DNA of 64,000 nt from Microbacteriaceae bacterium PS02068 (GCA_029959325.1 JASCPF010000005.1:36449-100448), one strand, 5' to 3'. Shown: positions 25,644 through 35,798, numbered from the stretch's first letter. Notes: generated by a model from the sequence alone, not told the origin. A program made the numbers and translations.

Positions 25644-28093
25644 TTCGGTTCCTTCCCGAGGGTGGGGTCGGTGGTGTCGGGGTGGGGCCATTGCCAGTCG
25701 GCGACGGCGGGGATGTCGGTGCCGTGCTCGCGGGTGTGGGCGCGGGCGTGCAGGCGGGCGTCCTGCAGCTCCTGCCGCAGGCCGGCGTGGCGGGCGGCGA
25801 GGCCCGGGACGTGGTCGAGGACGTCGATCGCGAGCCGGTACCGGTCGAGGTCGTTGAGCATGACCATGTCGAACGGGGTCGTGGTGGTGCCGCGCTCCTG
25901 GAAGCCGTGCACGTGCAGGTTCTGGTGCCCGGCGCGCTTGTAGGTGAGTCGGTGGATCAGCCACGGGTAGCCGTGGTAGGCGAAGATCACCGGCTTGTCG
26001 GGAGTGAAGATCGCATCGAACTCCCGGTCCGGGAGACCGTGCGGGTGCTGGTCCTCGGATTGCAGCCGGGTCAGGTCGACCACGTTCACCACCCGCACTC
26101 TCACGTCGGGGATGTGCTCGCGCAGCAGCGCCGCCGCGGCGAGGGTCTCGAGGGTGGGGACGTCGCCGGCGGCGGCGAGCACCACATCCGGCTCGGTGCC
26201 TTCGGTTTCGGTGCCCGCCCACGGCAGGATCCCGAGCCCGCGGGTGCAGTGCTCGATCGCCTCGTCCATCGTCAGCCACTGCGGGGCGGGCTGCTTCCCG
26301 GCGACGACGACGTTGATGTAACCGGCCGAGCGCAGGCAGTGGTCGTAGGTGGACAGCAGCGTGTTCGCGTCGAACGGCAGGTAGACGCGGACGATGTCGG
26401 GGCTCTTGTTCAGGGCGAGGTCGATGAACCCGGGGTCCTGGTGAGAGAACCCGTTGTGGTCCTGCCGCCAGACGTGGCTGGAGAGCAGGTAGTTGAAGCT
26501 CGGGATCGGGTCCCGCCACGACACCTCCCGGGCCGCTTCGAGCCATTTGGCGTGCTGGTTGAACATCGAGTCGACGATGTGGGTGAACGCCTCGTAGCAG
26601 TTGAACAGCCCATGCCGGCCGGTAAGGACGTAGCCCTCGAGCCAGCCCTGGCACTGGTGCTCGCTGAGCACCTCCATCACCCGCCCAGTCGGGGCCAGGT
26701 GCTCGTCGACGGGCTCCACGGCCGCGTTCCACTGCTTGCCGGTGGCCTGGTAGACGGGTGGGGCGAGCCGGTTGGAGGCGGTCTCGTCCGGGCCGAAGAT
26801 GCGGAAGTTGTCCGGGTTGTCCCGGATCACCCCCGCCAGCCACTCGCCCAGCACGCGGGTCGCTTCCCCGGTTCCCGCACCCCGCTCGGCCGGGTCGACC
26901 GGCTGCGCGTGCTTGTGGAAGTCCGGGAGCCGCAGCGGGACGGTGAGTTGTCCGCCGTTGCCGGCCGGGTTCGCGCTCATCCGCCGATCCCCGTCCGGGG
27001 CGATCGCGACCGTGGCCGGGCGGGGGGCGCCGGTCACGTCGAACAGCTCGTGCGGGCGGTAGGACGCCAGCCAGTCCTCGAGGATCCGCAGGTGCTCGGG
27101 ATTGTCGCGGACCTCGGCGAGCGGCACCTGGTGTGCCCGCCAGGTGCCCTCCACCGGCAGACCGTCGATGATCTTCGGGCAGGTCCACCCCTTCGGGCTG
27201 CGCAGCACGATCGCCGGCCACGCCGGCCGCCCCTCCAGCGTCCCGGCCGCCGCGGCGGCCTTGATGTCCGCGATCTCATCCAGCACCGCATCCAGGACCG
27301 CCGCGAACGTCGCGTGGGACTCCTGCGGGGTCTCGCCATCGAAGCCGACCGCGACGACGTGGGGGTGATGGCCGTAGCCGCGCAGCAGCGCGACCAGCTC
27401 TTCCTCGGGGATGCGGGACAGCACGGTCGGGTTGGCGATCTTGTACCCGTTCAGATGCAGGATCGGCAGCACCACCCCGTCATGGGCGGGGTTGAGGAAC
27501 TTGTTGCCGTGCCACGCGGTCGCCAGCGGCCCGGTCTCCGCCTCCCCGTCACCGATCACGCAGGCGACCAGCAGGTCGGGGTTGTCGAACGCGGCCCCGT
27601 AGGCGTGCACGAGGGAGTAGCCCAGCTCCCCGCCCTCGTTGATCGACCCGGGCGTTTCCGGGGACGCGTGCGAGGGGATCCCGCCCGGGAAGGAGAACTG
27701 CCGGAACAGCGCCCGCAGCCCCTCTTCGGTGCGGTCGATGCCCGGGTAGCGTTCGGTGTAGGTGCCGTCGAGGTAGGCGTTGGCGACCATGCCGGGTCCG
27801 CCGTGCCCGGGCCCGGTCACGTACAGGGTGTTCAGGTCGCGGTCGCGGATGGCGCGGTTCAGGTGGGCGTAGAGGAAGTTCAGGCCCGGGGTGGTGCCCC
27901 AATGCCCCAGCAGCCGCGGCTTGATGTCGTCCCGGCTGAGGCGGTGGCGCAGCAGCGGGTTACCCTGCAGGTAGATCTGCCCGATGCTCAGATAGTTCGC
28001 CGCCCGCCACCACGCATCCACCGCCGCCAACTGCTCGGCGGTGGCATCAGTGGTGCGGTGCACCCACGCGGGGGGTGCCGGTGTGGGGGTCAT
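25640..28093 (-). CDS. xfp: Xylulose-5-P/fructose-6-P phosphoketolase
   Basis: This 817-residue protein is full length for the family (about 800) and carries the thiamine-diphosphate and substrate motifs [39 protein letters not shown] and [14 protein letters not shown]. It cleaves xylulose-5-P or fructose-6-P to acetyl-phosphate plus glyceraldehyde-3-P or erythrose-4-P. Its place inside a copper-export operon, overlapping the ATPase gene by 4 bases, is unusual and suggests a metabolic bypass under copper stress. The ATG at 28093 follows GGAAGGAGA. Confidence 0.95.
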   Translation of the reverse strand: MTPTPAPPAWVHRTTDATAEQLAAVDAWWRAANYLSIGQIYLQGNPLLRHRLSRDDIKPRLLGHWGTTPGLNFLYAHLNRAIRDRDLNTLYVTGPGHGGPGMVANAYLDGTYTERYPGIDRTEEGLRALFRQFSFPGGIPSHASPETPGSINEGGELGYSLVHAYGAAFDNPDLLVACVIGDGEAETGPLATAWHGNKFLNPAHDGVVLPILHLNGYKIANPTVLSRIPEEELVALLRGYGHHPHVVAVGFDGETPQESHATFAAVLDAVLDEIADIKAAAAAGTLEGRPAWPAIVLRSPKGWTCPKIIDGLPVEGTWRAHQVPLAEVRDNPEHLRILEDWLASYRPHELFDVTGAPRPATVAIAPDGDRRMSANPAGNGGQLTVPLRLPDFHKHAQPVDPAERGAGTGEATRVLGEWLAGVIRDNPDNFRIFGPDETASNRLAPPVYQATGKQWNAAVEPVDEHLAPTGRVMEVLSEHQCQGWLEGYVLTGRHGLFNCYEAFTHIVDSMFNQHAKWLEAAREVSWRDPIPSFNYLLSSHVWRQDHNGFSHQDPGFIDLALNKSPDIVRVYLPFDANTLLSTYDHCLRSAGYINVVVAGKQPAPQWLTMDEAIEHCTRGLGILPWAGTETEGTEPDVVLAAAGDVPTLETLAAAALLREHIPDVRVRVVNVVDLTRLQSEDQHPHGLPDREFDAIFTPDKPVIFAYHGYPWLIHRLTYKRAGHQNLHVHGFQERGTTTTPFDMVMLNDLDRYRLAIDVLDHVPGLAARHAGLRQELQDARLHARAHTREHGTDIPAVADWQWPHPDTTDPTLGKEPK

Positions 28094-28151
28094 GGTCGGT
28101 CTCCTTCCGATCCGCGACCGCTCGGGTCGCGCCAGGTGCGAATGACGGTGG

Positions 28152-29012
28152 TCATGGTGTTGCCGCCGGGATGAGAACGGTGGCGGTGGTGTCGCGGATC
28201 CAGACCACGCCGCGGTCATCGACCAGGACGATCGCACCGTCCCCGGTGACCCCGAGGGCTTGGACGGTTCCCGTGGTGGTGCCGACGTTCTCCCAGCCGG
28301 TGCCGACTAGGCGTCGCAACGTCCCGTCGGTGTCCACTCCGACCACCCCACCGGTTGGGTCGGTCTCCACCAGGTACAGCACTGGCGCGTCCGGCGCCGG
28401 GGTGAAGGTGGCGCCACCGTCGGTGCTGTGCTGCAGCCCGTCCTGGGTGGCGGCGTACAGGGTGCCGTCGGTCGCGGCGGCCAGGTCGACGGCGGGCAGC
28501 TCGGCACCGTCCGCCCAACTCTGCCCGCCGTCGCTGCTGGTGCGCAGCAGCAGCCGGGAGGATCCGATCCCGTACAGGGTGCCGTCGCCGGTGACGGTGA
28601 GGACGTGGAAGTCCTCTTCCCCGGTGAACGCGACCGGTTCCCACGAGGCGCCGGCGTCGAGGCTGCGGATGATGCCGAGGTTGGGGGCGCCGAGCTCCGC
28701 CGGGGTGGACGGGCCGGGGTGCCCGGACGCGTAGAGGGTGTCACCGGTAGCGGTCAGTCCCATCGCGTCCAGGTCGATGCCACCGACCGGGCCGGTGACG
28801 GTGCCGTCCTCGCCCAGCGTGTACAGGCCGGTGTGGGTGCCCAGCAGCACGGTGCTGTCACCGGCGTCGACGATGCCGTGCACATGCCCGAACCCGGCCG
28901 CGGTGCCCGCGGGGGCATCGGGCTCCGCAGGGGTGGTGCTGCAGCCCGTGAGCAGCAGCGCGACGGTGACGGTGGCCGTGATCGCCAGTCTGCGGGTGGT
29001 GGGAGAGATCAT
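28152..29012 (-). CDS. Asp-box (BNR) repeat lipoprotein, F510_1955-like
   Basis: This 286-residue lipoprotein has a signal peptide ending LLLTGC near residue 24. It contains a beta-propeller-like series with at least three Asp-box repeats: [16 protein letters not shown] and STDGGATF. Proteins of this kind are recurrent in actinobacterial copper clusters. The sialidase-like name reflects the fold, and catalytic residues of sialidases are not evident. It lies between phosphoketolase and the DUF305 gene, probably as a surface-exposed accessory protein. Confidence 0.82.
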   Translation of the reverse strand: MISPTTRRLAITATVTVALLLTGCSTTPAEPDAPAGTAAGFGHVHGIVDAGDSTVLLGTHTGLYTLGEDGTVTGPVGGIDLDAMGLTATGDTLYASGHPGPSTPAELGAPNLGIIRSLDAGASWEPVAFTGEEDFHVLTVTGDGTLYGIGSSRLLLRTSSDGGQSWADGAELPAVDLAAATDGTLYAATQDGLQHSTDGGATFTPAPDAPVLYLVETDPTGGVVGVDTDGTLRRLVGTGWENVGTTTGTVQALGVTGDGAIVLVDDRGVVWIRDTTATVLIPAATP

Positions 29013-29129
29013 GAACGGAGGTCCTTTCCGTGCGGGTACGCCGGATACCGGTGACCGCACAGGGGTCGAGGGTGGGGCCTCGGACGGGACCGGCATCGGG
29101 AGCGCGGGTCCCGTCCGAGGGGTACCGGG

Positions 29130-29744
29130 TCAGAGGCTGGCGAGGATGTCCTGCATCGTGGTGATCTCGGCGGTCTGCCCGTCGATGATCTGCTGCGCGA
29201 GGGCGGCCACGTCCGGGTTCTGTCCGTCGGTGAGCACCGACTGCGCCATCGTCACGGCGCCCTGGTGGTGAGCGATCATGCCGTTCAGGAACAGGCGGGT
29301 CGCCTCGACCCCGGTCGCGGCATCCAGAGCGGCCATGTCGTCCTCCGACATCATCCCGCCGCCCATGTCCATGCCGTCCATCCCGGACATGGAGTCGTCG
29401 TACGGGACGCCCCACTCCTCCAGCCAGCCCTTCATGGTCTGGATCTCCGGGTCCTGTGCGGCCTTGATCTGCTCGGCGAGGGAGACGACTCGCTCGTCGA
29501 TGCCGTCTTTCGCGAGGATCTGATCGGCCATCTCGATGGCCTGCTGGTGGTGCGGGATCATCATGGTCACGAACATCTCGTCCGCGGCGTTGAACGCGGC
29601 GGCGGACTGGGAGGGGGCGGTGCTGGTCATCCCCCCGGGTCCGTGGTCCATGCCGGGCATGGTGCCGTCGGTGGGGGCGCAGCCGGCGAGCACGAGCACG
29701 GTGGCCAGGGCGCCGGCGGTCAGCGTGAGAGTACGAAAACGCAT
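29130..29744 (-). CDS. DUF305 lipoprotein, Met/His-rich
   Basis: This 204-residue secreted lipoprotein (signal ending VLAGC) has the two paired motifs of DUF305: MMIPHHQQAIEMADQIL and GMIAHHQGAVTMAQSVL. A Met-rich linker, GMDGMDMGGGMM, lies between them. The His and Met side chains suit copper or silver binding outside the cell, as in the related CopM protein of cyanobacteria. It lies between the Asp-box lipoprotein and a small DUF6153-like gene in the minus-strand copper unit. Confidence 0.92.
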   Translation of the reverse strand: MRFRTLTLTAGALATVLVLAGCAPTDGTMPGMDHGPGGMTSTAPSQSAAAFNAADEMFVTMMIPHHQQAIEMADQILAKDGIDERVVSLAEQIKAAQDPEIQTMKGWLEEWGVPYDDSMSGMDGMDMGGGMMSEDDMAALDAATGVEATRLFLNGMIAHHQGAVTMAQSVLTDGQNPDVAALAQQIIDGQTAEITTMQDILASL

Positions 29745-29844
29745 CAGGGGTGTCCTTGTCTATTCAGTCGGTGAGGGTCTGATTCAGTGCCCGGGAGGCC
29801 AGGGTGCAGCATCCCCGGCAAGGGTCGCCGGGGTTCAGGCGGAA

Positions 29845-30315
29845 TCAGGTGCGACTGATGGACAGGACAAGCAGTGAAGGCGGGCGGGGATGCGGCAATC
29901 CGACCAGCAGAGTCCGGGTATGGGAGCGCGAGCGGGCTACGGCGTATGTGAGAAGGGCACGGGACGTCGGGGCGAGCAGGACGATCACCGCGGCCAGCAG
30001 CGCCAGCACGCACACCATCATCAGCATCGAGTGATCCGGCATCCCCGCAGGGCTGCCGCACCCGTCCTGGCAATGCCCTCCAGCGCCCTCCGCCGCAGCT
30101 GCGGTCATCGGCGTATCGTCGGCGGCGGCTGGTGCGGAGCCGACCTGGCTGTGCGTGCTCATCGCGCTGGTCTCTGATGCCAGGGCGGGCTGGTGGGAAC
30201 CGGTCAGGACGTGCATGGACAGCAGCCCGGTGATGATCGCCAGGGCGATCGGAGCGGCCAGCAGGAGCCGTCGCACCCCGGGGGTCAGACGCGCGTGCGA
30301 GCGAATCACGTTCAC
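29845..30315 (-). CDS. Small membrane protein, DUF6153-like, SISRT tail (copy 1)
   Basis: This 156-residue protein has an N-terminal membrane segment (LLAAPIALAIITGLLSMHVL), a short extracellular part containing HCQDGCGSPAGMPDHSM, a second membrane segment, and a C terminus PPSLLVLSISRT. The first half matches DUF6153-type proteins. The same terminal motif occurs in the proteins at 30504-30935 and 41304-41750. It is the first gene of the minus-strand copper operon and diverges from copy 2 across CsoR-like boxes. The Cys/His/Met loop may bind copper. Function unknown. Confidence 0.75.
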   Translation of the reverse strand: MNVIRSHARLTPGVRRLLLAAPIALAIITGLLSMHVLTGSHQPALASETSAMSTHSQVGSAPAAADDTPMTAAAAEGAGGHCQDGCGSPAGMPDHSMLMMVCVLALLAAVIVLLAPTSRALLTYAVARSRSHTRTLLVGLPHPRPPSLLVLSISRT

Positions 30316-30412
30316 GACCGACCTCCTTCCCGTCCAGGGTAGCGGTGCCTTGCCTCCGCGACACGGTCAGAACACCACGCACGGGAGCGCGTGCCCCCTA
30401 CCACTCAGCATA

Positions 30413-30440
30413 TACCCATCCGGGGTATCCAGGATGGGTA
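30413..30440. promoter_or_regulatory. CsoR-like palindrome in divergent copper promoter
   Basis: Two perfect inverted arms, TACCCATCC (30413-30421) and GGATGGGTA (30432-30440), enclose CGGGGTATCC-like bases. They also contain the CsoR-type core TACCC-N5-GGGTA (30413-30427). It lies between the divergent small membrane genes and could control both copper operons. Confidence 0.6.
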
Positions 30441-30456
30441 TCGCTTCGGGGATGGC

Positions 30457-30471
30457 TACCCGCCCGGGGTA
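30457..30471. promoter_or_regulatory. Second CsoR-like box
   Basis: TACCCGCCCGGGGTA fits the CsoR operator pattern TACCC-N5-GGGTA and is a near-perfect palindrome. Its last base is the A of a potential ATG at 30471, so translation probably begins further on, at the GTG at 30504. Confidence 0.6.
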
Positions 30472-30503
30472 TGCTGGGCGTGATCGAGGAAGGGGCGTCG
30501 ACG

Positions 30504-30935
30504 GTGAACCAGGTGGTGGCGCGACGGCGGGCACTCGGGTCCCGGCGTGCCCTGTGGTTCTACCTGGCCGCGGTGACCGCGATCATCGCGGGGCTGCTTG
30601 CGATGCATTCGCTGAGTCTGGAAGAGGACCAGGCGGGCACTGTCGTGTCCGCCTCCGCAGTCGTTGCGGCCCCCGATGCCGCCGCTGATGTCCTGGTCAG
30701 CGGGGTGGTGACGCCCTCGTGCGATGAGACGGTCTGCGGGACGTCTCATGCTTTCGCTGCCGTGACGTGTCTGCTCGCGTTGCTGACCCTGCTCATCCTG
30801 GTGCTCCCGGCCCGGGACGGGTGGATGTCGCTGCTGGCGTGGCTGCGATCCCTCCCCGGCAGGTCGAGCTCGTTCACGTCCGGGTCGCCTCTTCTGCGGC
30901 CCTCCCTGATCGTGCTGTCGATCAGCCGCACCTGA
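30504..30935 (+). CDS. Small membrane protein, DUF6153-like, SISRT tail (copy 2)
   Basis: This 143-residue protein with two membrane segments (near residues 19-37 and 87-105) has a short Cys-containing loop (TPSCDETVCGTSH) and the C terminus RPSLIVLSISRT. The GTG at 30504 is chosen over the ATG at 30471 because GAGGAAGGGG precedes it and the earlier ATG falls inside a CsoR-like box. It leads the plus-strand copper operon (M23 peptidase, lgt, resB, ccsB, tlpA, ccdA). Function unknown; shared tail with copies 1 and 3. Confidence 0.72.
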   Translation: MNQVVARRRALGSRRALWFYLAAVTAIIAGLLAMHSLSLEEDQAGTVVSASAVVAAPDAAADVLVSGVVTPSCDETVCGTSHAFAAVTCLLALLTLLILVLPARDGWMSLLAWLRSLPGRSSSFTSGSPLLRPSLIVLSISRT

Positions 30936-31158
30936 TCAGCACCCCGCCCGCGCCCGCCGCCTGAGCCGCCGCCGGCGCGTGATGTCGCCGACGGTCCACG
31001 ATGTGCGGCCCGCAGGCGAGCGCGACCCGTCTGCGGCAGCGCCATGGGTGATCCGATCCCGGATTCTCGCCGTGCACTCCGGGCCGCGGCTCCCGGTTGG
31101 ACCGTGTGACGGCGACCGTGCGCACCTTCATCGTCCCCCTCATCCAGGAAAGTCTTGT

Positions 31159-32001
31159 ATGCCCGAACCCGCCCCCTCCACCCCGACTCCCGGTACCGGA
31201 ACGCGCCGTGCGGCGAGAGCCGCCCTGTCTTCCCCACCCGTCCAGACGCGACGCGATCGACGCCGTCGGCCCACCCGTGCCGTCCGGACACCTCGACACG
31301 CGCCGCGCCGCACGCTCACCCGATCCCGGATGCTCGCCGGCGCGGTGATGCTCCCGGTCGCGTCGATCGCCGGACTGCCGTTGCTGATCCCGTTGACGCC
31401 GGAGCCGGTGTTCGCCGTCGAGGCGACCCGCACCCCGGTGCGCGCCCAGTCGTTCACCACCCCCGACACCGTCACCGGGACGGTGATGGTGCGCGGGGAC
31501 TACACGGTGGCGGTGACCGCCCCCGTCGGGACCGAGTCGTACGCGCACACCGCGGACACATTCACCAACGACCCGGCATCGGCGGTGCAGTGGCCGTTCA
31601 CCGTGGGAGTGCCGATCAGCAGCACGTTCGGGTACCGCACCCCGCCATGCCCGTCCTGCTCAAATTTCCATGCCGGACTGGACATGACCCCCGGGATCGG
31701 CACCCCGATCCAGGCGATCGCCGACGGGGTGGTCACCACCGCGACGGAGCAGGGCGGCGCGTACGGGGTGTACGTGGTGATCCGGCACGAGATCGACGGG
31801 CAGGTCGTGGAAAGCGCGTACGCGCACATGCGGGAAGGGTCCCTCGCCCTGACCCCGGGACAGACCGTGCGGGTGGGGCAGATGGTCGGCCGGGTCGGGG
31901 ACAGTGGACGCAGCTTCGGCGCACACCTGCACTTCGAGATCCGCACCGGAGGCGAAGCGGTGGACCCGCTGGCGTGGCTTCCGGCGAGGGTGAGGCCCTG
32001 A
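31159..32001 (+). CDS. M23 (LytM-type) metallopeptidase, membrane-anchored
   Basis: This 280-residue protein has a basic N terminus, one membrane or signal segment (MLAGAVMLPVASIAGLPLLI) and a C-terminal peptidase domain. The zinc-binding residues are in FHAGLDMTPGIGTP and GAHLHFEIRTGG, so it is probably active on peptidoglycan. A nearby CPSC pair may form a disulfide. The ATG at 31159 follows AGGAAAG. The gene overlaps lgt by one base (TGATG), so it belongs to the plus-strand copper operon. It may help large surface proteins pass the wall. Confidence 0.9.
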   Translation: MPEPAPSTPTPGTGTRRAARAALSSPPVQTRRDRRRRPTRAVRTPRHAPRRTLTRSRMLAGAVMLPVASIAGLPLLIPLTPEPVFAVEATRTPVRAQSFTTPDTVTGTVMVRGDYTVAVTAPVGTESYAHTADTFTNDPASAVQWPFTVGVPISSTFGYRTPPCPSCSNFHAGLDMTPGIGTPIQAIADGVVTTATEQGGAYGVYVVIRHEIDGQVVESAYAHMREGSLALTPGQTVRVGQMVGRVGDSGRSFGAHLHFEIRTGGEAVDPLAWLPARVRP

Positions 32002-32891
32002 TGGACGCACTCCTCATTGTGGCTCCGGCGCTGATCCCGAGCCCGGGGATCAGCTTCGTTCAGGTCGGTCCGTTCCAGATCCGGTTCTACGCGCTGGCGA
32101 TCCTGGCCGGGATCGTGCTGGCGGTGCTGATCACCGGCCGTCGGCTGCGGGCGGTCGGGCACCCGGCCGGGGTCGTGGTGGATGTGGCGATGTGGGCGGT
32201 GCCGTTCGGGATCCTCGGCGCCCGGATCTACCATGTGCTCACCCATCCCGGCGACTACTTCTTCCCTGGCGCGGACCTGTGGCGGGTGCTCTACATCTGG
32301 GAAGGCGGGATCGCAATCTTCGGTGCGATCCTGGGCGGGCTGGTCGGGATTGTGATCGGCACCCGTCGCGCCGGGATCCCGGTGCTGCTGTTCCTGGACG
32401 CGCTCGCGCCGGGGATGCTGGTCGCCCAGGCGGTGGGACGGCTGGGGAACTACTTCAACCAGGAGCTGTTCGGCCCGCCCACCACCTTACCGTGGGGGCT
32501 GCAGATCGACCCCTCAGCCCCCGCGATCCCGCCGGGGACCCCGGCGGGGACCCTGTTTCATCCGCTGTTCCTGTACGAGCTGCTGTGGAACCTGGCCGGT
32601 GCCGCCGTGATCGTGCTGCTCGAGCAGCACCGCCGCCGGCACGGCCGGATCACGCTGGGCGCCGGGCGGAGTCTGGGCGTGTACCTGCTGTGGTACGGGG
32701 CGGGGCGGGCGGTGCTGGAGTCCATCCGGCTGGATCCCACCGAGCTGCTCGCCGGCGGGCTGAAAGCGAACGTGCTCACCGCCCTGGTGGCCGCCGTACT
32801 GGGGGTCGGGCTGCTCGCCCACGCCTCCTGGCGCGCCCGCCGCCGCGCACCCGTCCGGGGGAGGGGGGATGCGCGTGTCGATCCGCAGTGA
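32001..32891 (+). CDS. lgt: Prolipoprotein diacylglyceryl transferase
   Basis: This 296-residue integral membrane protein of about seven segments has the Lgt signature GRLGNYFNQELFG, plus the conserved RFYALAILAG and YIWEGGIAIFGAI blocks. It transfers diacylglycerol to the lipobox Cys of prolipoproteins. Most bacteria have one housekeeping lgt, and this one sits inside a copper operon that also encodes several lipoproteins. Overlap with the M23 gene upstream and with resB downstream (23 bases) shows co-expression. It is likely an extra copy devoted to the island's lipoproteins. Confidence 0.95.
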   Translation: MDALLIVAPALIPSPGISFVQVGPFQIRFYALAILAGIVLAVLITGRRLRAVGHPAGVVVDVAMWAVPFGILGARIYHVLTHPGDYFFPGADLWRVLYIWEGGIAIFGAILGGLVGIVIGTRRAGIPVLLFLDALAPGMLVAQAVGRLGNYFNQELFGPPTTLPWGLQIDPSAPAIPPGTPAGTLFHPLFLYELLWNLAGAAVIVLLEQHRRRHGRITLGAGRSLGVYLLWYGAGRAVLESIRLDPTELLAGGLKANVLTALVAAVLGVGLLAHASWRARRRAPVRGRGDARVDPQ

Positions 32892-34515
32892 GCAGGCCCC
32901 GCAGCTGCCCGCCGATCACGTCGACCGGCCGGTGGAGGAGCGCACGAATCCGCGCCTGAGCGTGTCGGGGTGGGCGCGGTGGGCGTGGCGGCAGCTGACC
33001 AGCATGCGCACCGCCCTGGTGTTGTTGCTGCTGCTCGCGGTGGCCGCGATCCCCGGGTCGTTGATCCCGCAACGCTCCTCCGACCCGAACGGGGTGATCC
33101 AGTTCGACAAGACCAACCCGGGCTGGATGTGGGCGGTGGACCTGCTGCAGCTGCACGACGTGTTCGGGTCGGTGTGGTTCTCCGCGATCTACCTGCTGTT
33201 GTTCGCGTCGCTGATCGGCTGCGTCATCCCCCGCATCCGCCACCACCTGACCGCGCTGCTCGCCCCGCCCCCGGCCACCCCCCGCAACCTGTCCCGCCTG
33301 CCCGCCCACACCCGCCGCGTCCTCCCCGACACGCCCCCCGGTGCGGTCTTGGACGCGGCCGAGAAGGCGCTGCGTCGGCAGCGGTACCGCACCCGCCGGG
33401 TCCGCGGCGACGACGGACGGAACTCGGTCGCAGCCGAGCGCGGCTACCTGCGGGAGACCGGGAACCTGCTGTTCCACGTGGCGCTGCTGGCGGTGCTGGT
33501 CGTGGTCGGCGTCGGCGGCGGGTTCCGGTTCACCGGGCAGCGGGTGCTGGTGGAGGGGCAGACGTTCGCGTCCACCCGGATCGCGTACGACTCGTTCACC
33601 GCCGGCCGGTTCATCACCGACACGCAGATCCCGACGTTCTCCCTCACCCTGGACCGGTTCCGCGTCGACTACGTCCTGGACAACGTCAACGCGCTCGGCA
33701 TGCCGAAGAGCTTCGACGCGCAGGTCACCACCACCACAGGCGGCACCCGGCAGGCCTCCAGCATCCGGGTCAACGAGCCGCTGCCGGTGGCCGGCACCGA
33801 CATCTACCTGCTCGGCAACGGGTACGCCCCCAGCCTCACCGTCCGAAACCCGGCCGGGAAGATCGTGTTCAGTGACACGGTCCCGTTCCTGCCGCAGGAC
33901 GCGAATCTGACCAGCCTGGGGATCGTGAAGGTTCCCGACGGGCTGACCGAGCAGGTCGGCCTGGTCGGGATGCTGTACCCCACCCGCGCGACCACCGCCT
34001 CTGGGGCGTTCGCGTCCAGCTACCCGGACCTGCTGGACCCGGTCGTCACCTTCAACGTGTACGTCGGCGACCTGGGCCTGAACACCGGGGTCCCGGTGTC
34101 GGTGTACGCACTGGATACCAGCACCCTCACCCAGATCGCCGGGCGCGGCACCCCCACCCCCGCCCTGCAGCTGGTCCCCGGCACCCCGGTTCCGCTGCCG
34201 GACGGGCTGGGCACGATCGAGCTCGGCCCGATCCCCCGGTTCGCGTCGCTGGAGATCGCCGCCGACCCCACCCAGACCTCCACCCTGATCGCCGCGGTCG
34301 CCGCGATGGCCGGGCTGGCCCTGTCCCTGTTCGTGCCCCGCCGCCGCCTCTGGGTCCGCACAGCCACCGGCCGCCGCGGCGGCACGGTGCTGGAGGTCGC
34401 CGGGCTCGCCCGCGGCGACGACCCCCGCCTGCAACCCACCGTCGACACCCTCGCCACCCGCCTCACCCCGACCCCCACACCCCCTCGAGGAGGCTCTGAT
34501 GACCCCGTTCCTTGA
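32869..34515 (+). CDS. resB: ResB-type cytochrome c biogenesis protein
   Basis: This 548-residue membrane protein has N-terminal segments around LVLLLLLAVAAIPGSLIPQR and a large extracytoplasmic loop. A later segment contains LFHVALLAVLVVVGVGGGF, and the C-terminal segment is followed by FVPRRRLW. ResB with CcsB/ResC forms the heme-handling complex of system II. The ATG at 32869 lies inside lgt; the overlap of 23 bases is compact but plausible. It precedes ccsB with a 17-base overlap. Confidence 0.92.
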   Translation: MRVSIRSEQAPQLPADHVDRPVEERTNPRLSVSGWARWAWRQLTSMRTALVLLLLLAVAAIPGSLIPQRSSDPNGVIQFDKTNPGWMWAVDLLQLHDVFGSVWFSAIYLLLFASLIGCVIPRIRHHLTALLAPPPATPRNLSRLPAHTRRVLPDTPPGAVLDAAEKALRRQRYRTRRVRGDDGRNSVAAERGYLRETGNLLFHVALLAVLVVVGVGGGFRFTGQRVLVEGQTFASTRIAYDSFTAGRFITDTQIPTFSLTLDRFRVDYVLDNVNALGMPKSFDAQVTTTTGGTRQASSIRVNEPLPVAGTDIYLLGNGYAPSLTVRNPAGKIVFSDTVPFLPQDANLTSLGIVKVPDGLTEQVGLVGMLYPTRATTASGAFASSYPDLLDPVVTFNVYVGDLGLNTGVPVSVYALDTSTLTQIAGRGTPTPALQLVPGTPVPLPDGLGTIELGPIPRFASLEIAADPTQTSTLIAAVAAMAGLALSLFVPRRRLWVRTATGRRGGTVLEVAGLARGDDPRLQPTVDTLATRLTPTPTPPRGGSDDPVP

Positions 34516-35497
34516 CGCCCTGTCCCTGCTGCTGGTGTACTCGGCGATCGCGATCTACGCCGCCGCATTCGTCGCCTACACCCTTCACCTCGCCCGCCGC
34601 GCCAGCACCCCTGCCGTCCCGGTCACCGTCCGGGTGCCGGTCACCGCCGGCGCCACCAGCACCACCGACCCGGACCTGGCAGGCACACCCACCGCCCCCG
34701 CCCCCGACACCGCACCCGGTGCCGCCGCTGCCCCGGGGGGCGGACGGGGGGCGGGGAAGGCGGCGCGGGTCGGGTTCGTGTTGACCGTGCTGGGCTGGGT
34801 GTTCCATCTTGCCGGGGTGGTGCTGCGCGGGGTCGCCGCGGACCGGGTGCCGTGGGCGAACATGTTCGAGTTCTCCCTCACCGGCACCGCCCTGATCATC
34901 GCCACCTTCCTGGCCGTGTCGCTGCGGGTGCGGCTGGCGTACCTGGGCAGCGCCGTGCTCGGGCTGACCGTGCTGCTGCTCGGCGTCGCGACGGTCAGCT
35001 TCTACGTCCCCGTCGTCCCCCTGATGCCCGCCCTGCAGTCCGGGTGGCTGGTCATCCACGTGCTGGTCGCGCTGCTGGCGACCGCGTTCTTCGGGCTCGC
35101 GTTCCTCGTCTCCCTCACCTACCTGCTCACCACCCGCCGCCGCGGCCTCCCCTCCCGGCTCACCCGGCTGCGGGACAGTCTGCCCGGGCCGGAGGATCTG
35201 GACCGACTCGCATACCGGCTGACGATCGTCGGGTTCATCCTGTGGACCTTCACCCTGATCGCCGGGGCGATCTGGGCCGGCCGCGCCTGGGGCAGGTTCT
35301 GGGGGTGGGACGTGAAAGAGGTGTGGACGTTCATCATCTGGGTGCTCTACGCCGGATACCTGCACGCCACCGCCACCCGCGGCTGGGCCGGCACCCGCGC
35401 CGCCTGGCTGTGCATCGTCGGCTTCGCCGCCGTGCTGTTCAACTTCGGCGTCGTCAACGTCTTCTTCACCGGGCTGCACTCCTACTCCGGACTGTGA
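34499..35497 (+). CDS. ccsB: CcsB/ResC cytochrome c biogenesis protein
   Basis: This 332-residue polytopic membrane protein has the tryptophan-rich heme-binding motif WGRFWGWDVKEVW near residue 262 and conserved His-bearing segments (for example VIHVLVALLA). With ResB it attaches heme to c-type apocytochromes. No CxxCH protein is encoded in this window, so the substrate is elsewhere or the pair has been recruited for extracytoplasmic redox work. It overlaps resB by 17 bases, within the plus-strand copper operon. Confidence 0.93.
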   Translation: MTPFLDALSLLLVYSAIAIYAAAFVAYTLHLARRASTPAVPVTVRVPVTAGATSTTDPDLAGTPTAPAPDTAPGAAAAPGGGRGAGKAARVGFVLTVLGWVFHLAGVVLRGVAADRVPWANMFEFSLTGTALIIATFLAVSLRVRLAYLGSAVLGLTVLLLGVATVSFYVPVVPLMPALQSGWLVIHVLVALLATAFFGLAFLVSLTYLLTTRRRGLPSRLTRLRDSLPGPEDLDRLAYRLTIVGFILWTFTLIAGAIWAGRAWGRFWGWDVKEVWTFIIWVLYAGYLHATATRGWAGTRAAWLCIVGFAAVLFNFGVVNVFFTGLHSYSGL

Positions 35498-35522
35498 CCC
35501 GCCCCCTGCGAAAGGACCGCTC

Positions 35523-35798
35523 ATGACCCGCACCACCCCCCGCCCCGCCCCAGCTGAGGACCCGCAACGCGCCTGGCGGCGACACCGCCTGCTCGTCCGG
35601 GTCGGCCAGGCCCTGATGGCCGCCGGCGCGATCGTCGCGATCATCCACTGGCTCGCGCACCTGGAAGTGTTCGGCCCCGGCCAGCCCTCCGGCTGGCTCG
35701 ACCTGGTCGCCGGGTACCCGACCGGGGCGCTGCTGCTGATCACCGGCGCCATCCTCGCCGGCCGCCGCCGCCCCACCAGCAAGAGCACGAACACCTGA
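35523..35798 (+). CDS. Small two-TM protein, unknown
   Basis: This 91-residue protein has two membrane segments, around VGQALMAAGAIVAIIHWLAHL and YPTGALLLITGAILAG, joined by a short Pro/Gly loop. It does not resemble a named family that I recognise. The ATG follows GAAAGGA, 25 bases after ccsB and 19 bases before tlpA, so it is translated as part of the cytochrome-biogenesis set. A role as a small subunit of that complex is plausible. Confidence 0.78.
   Translation: MTRTTPRPAPAEDPQRAWRRHRLLVRVGQALMAAGAIVAIIHWLAHLEVFGPGQPSGWLDLVAGYPTGALLLITGAILAGRRRPTSKSTNT

Noticed and set aside
22560..25943. Very long open plus-strand frame antisense to the multicopper oxidase and ATPase genes
   Set aside because: The residues are rich in Gly/Asp/Arg/Val without domains, as expected for high-GC antisense frames. 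The opposite strand encodes clear families.
25682..28174. Long plus-strand frame antisense to phosphoketolase
   Set aside because: No domain and typical antisense composition. The minus strand is an unambiguous phosphoketolase.
30471..30503. ATG at 30471 as start of the second small membrane protein
   Set aside because: The A of this ATG is the last base of a CsoR-like box and it lacks a ribosome site, whereas the GTG at 30504 has GAGGAAGGGG before it.
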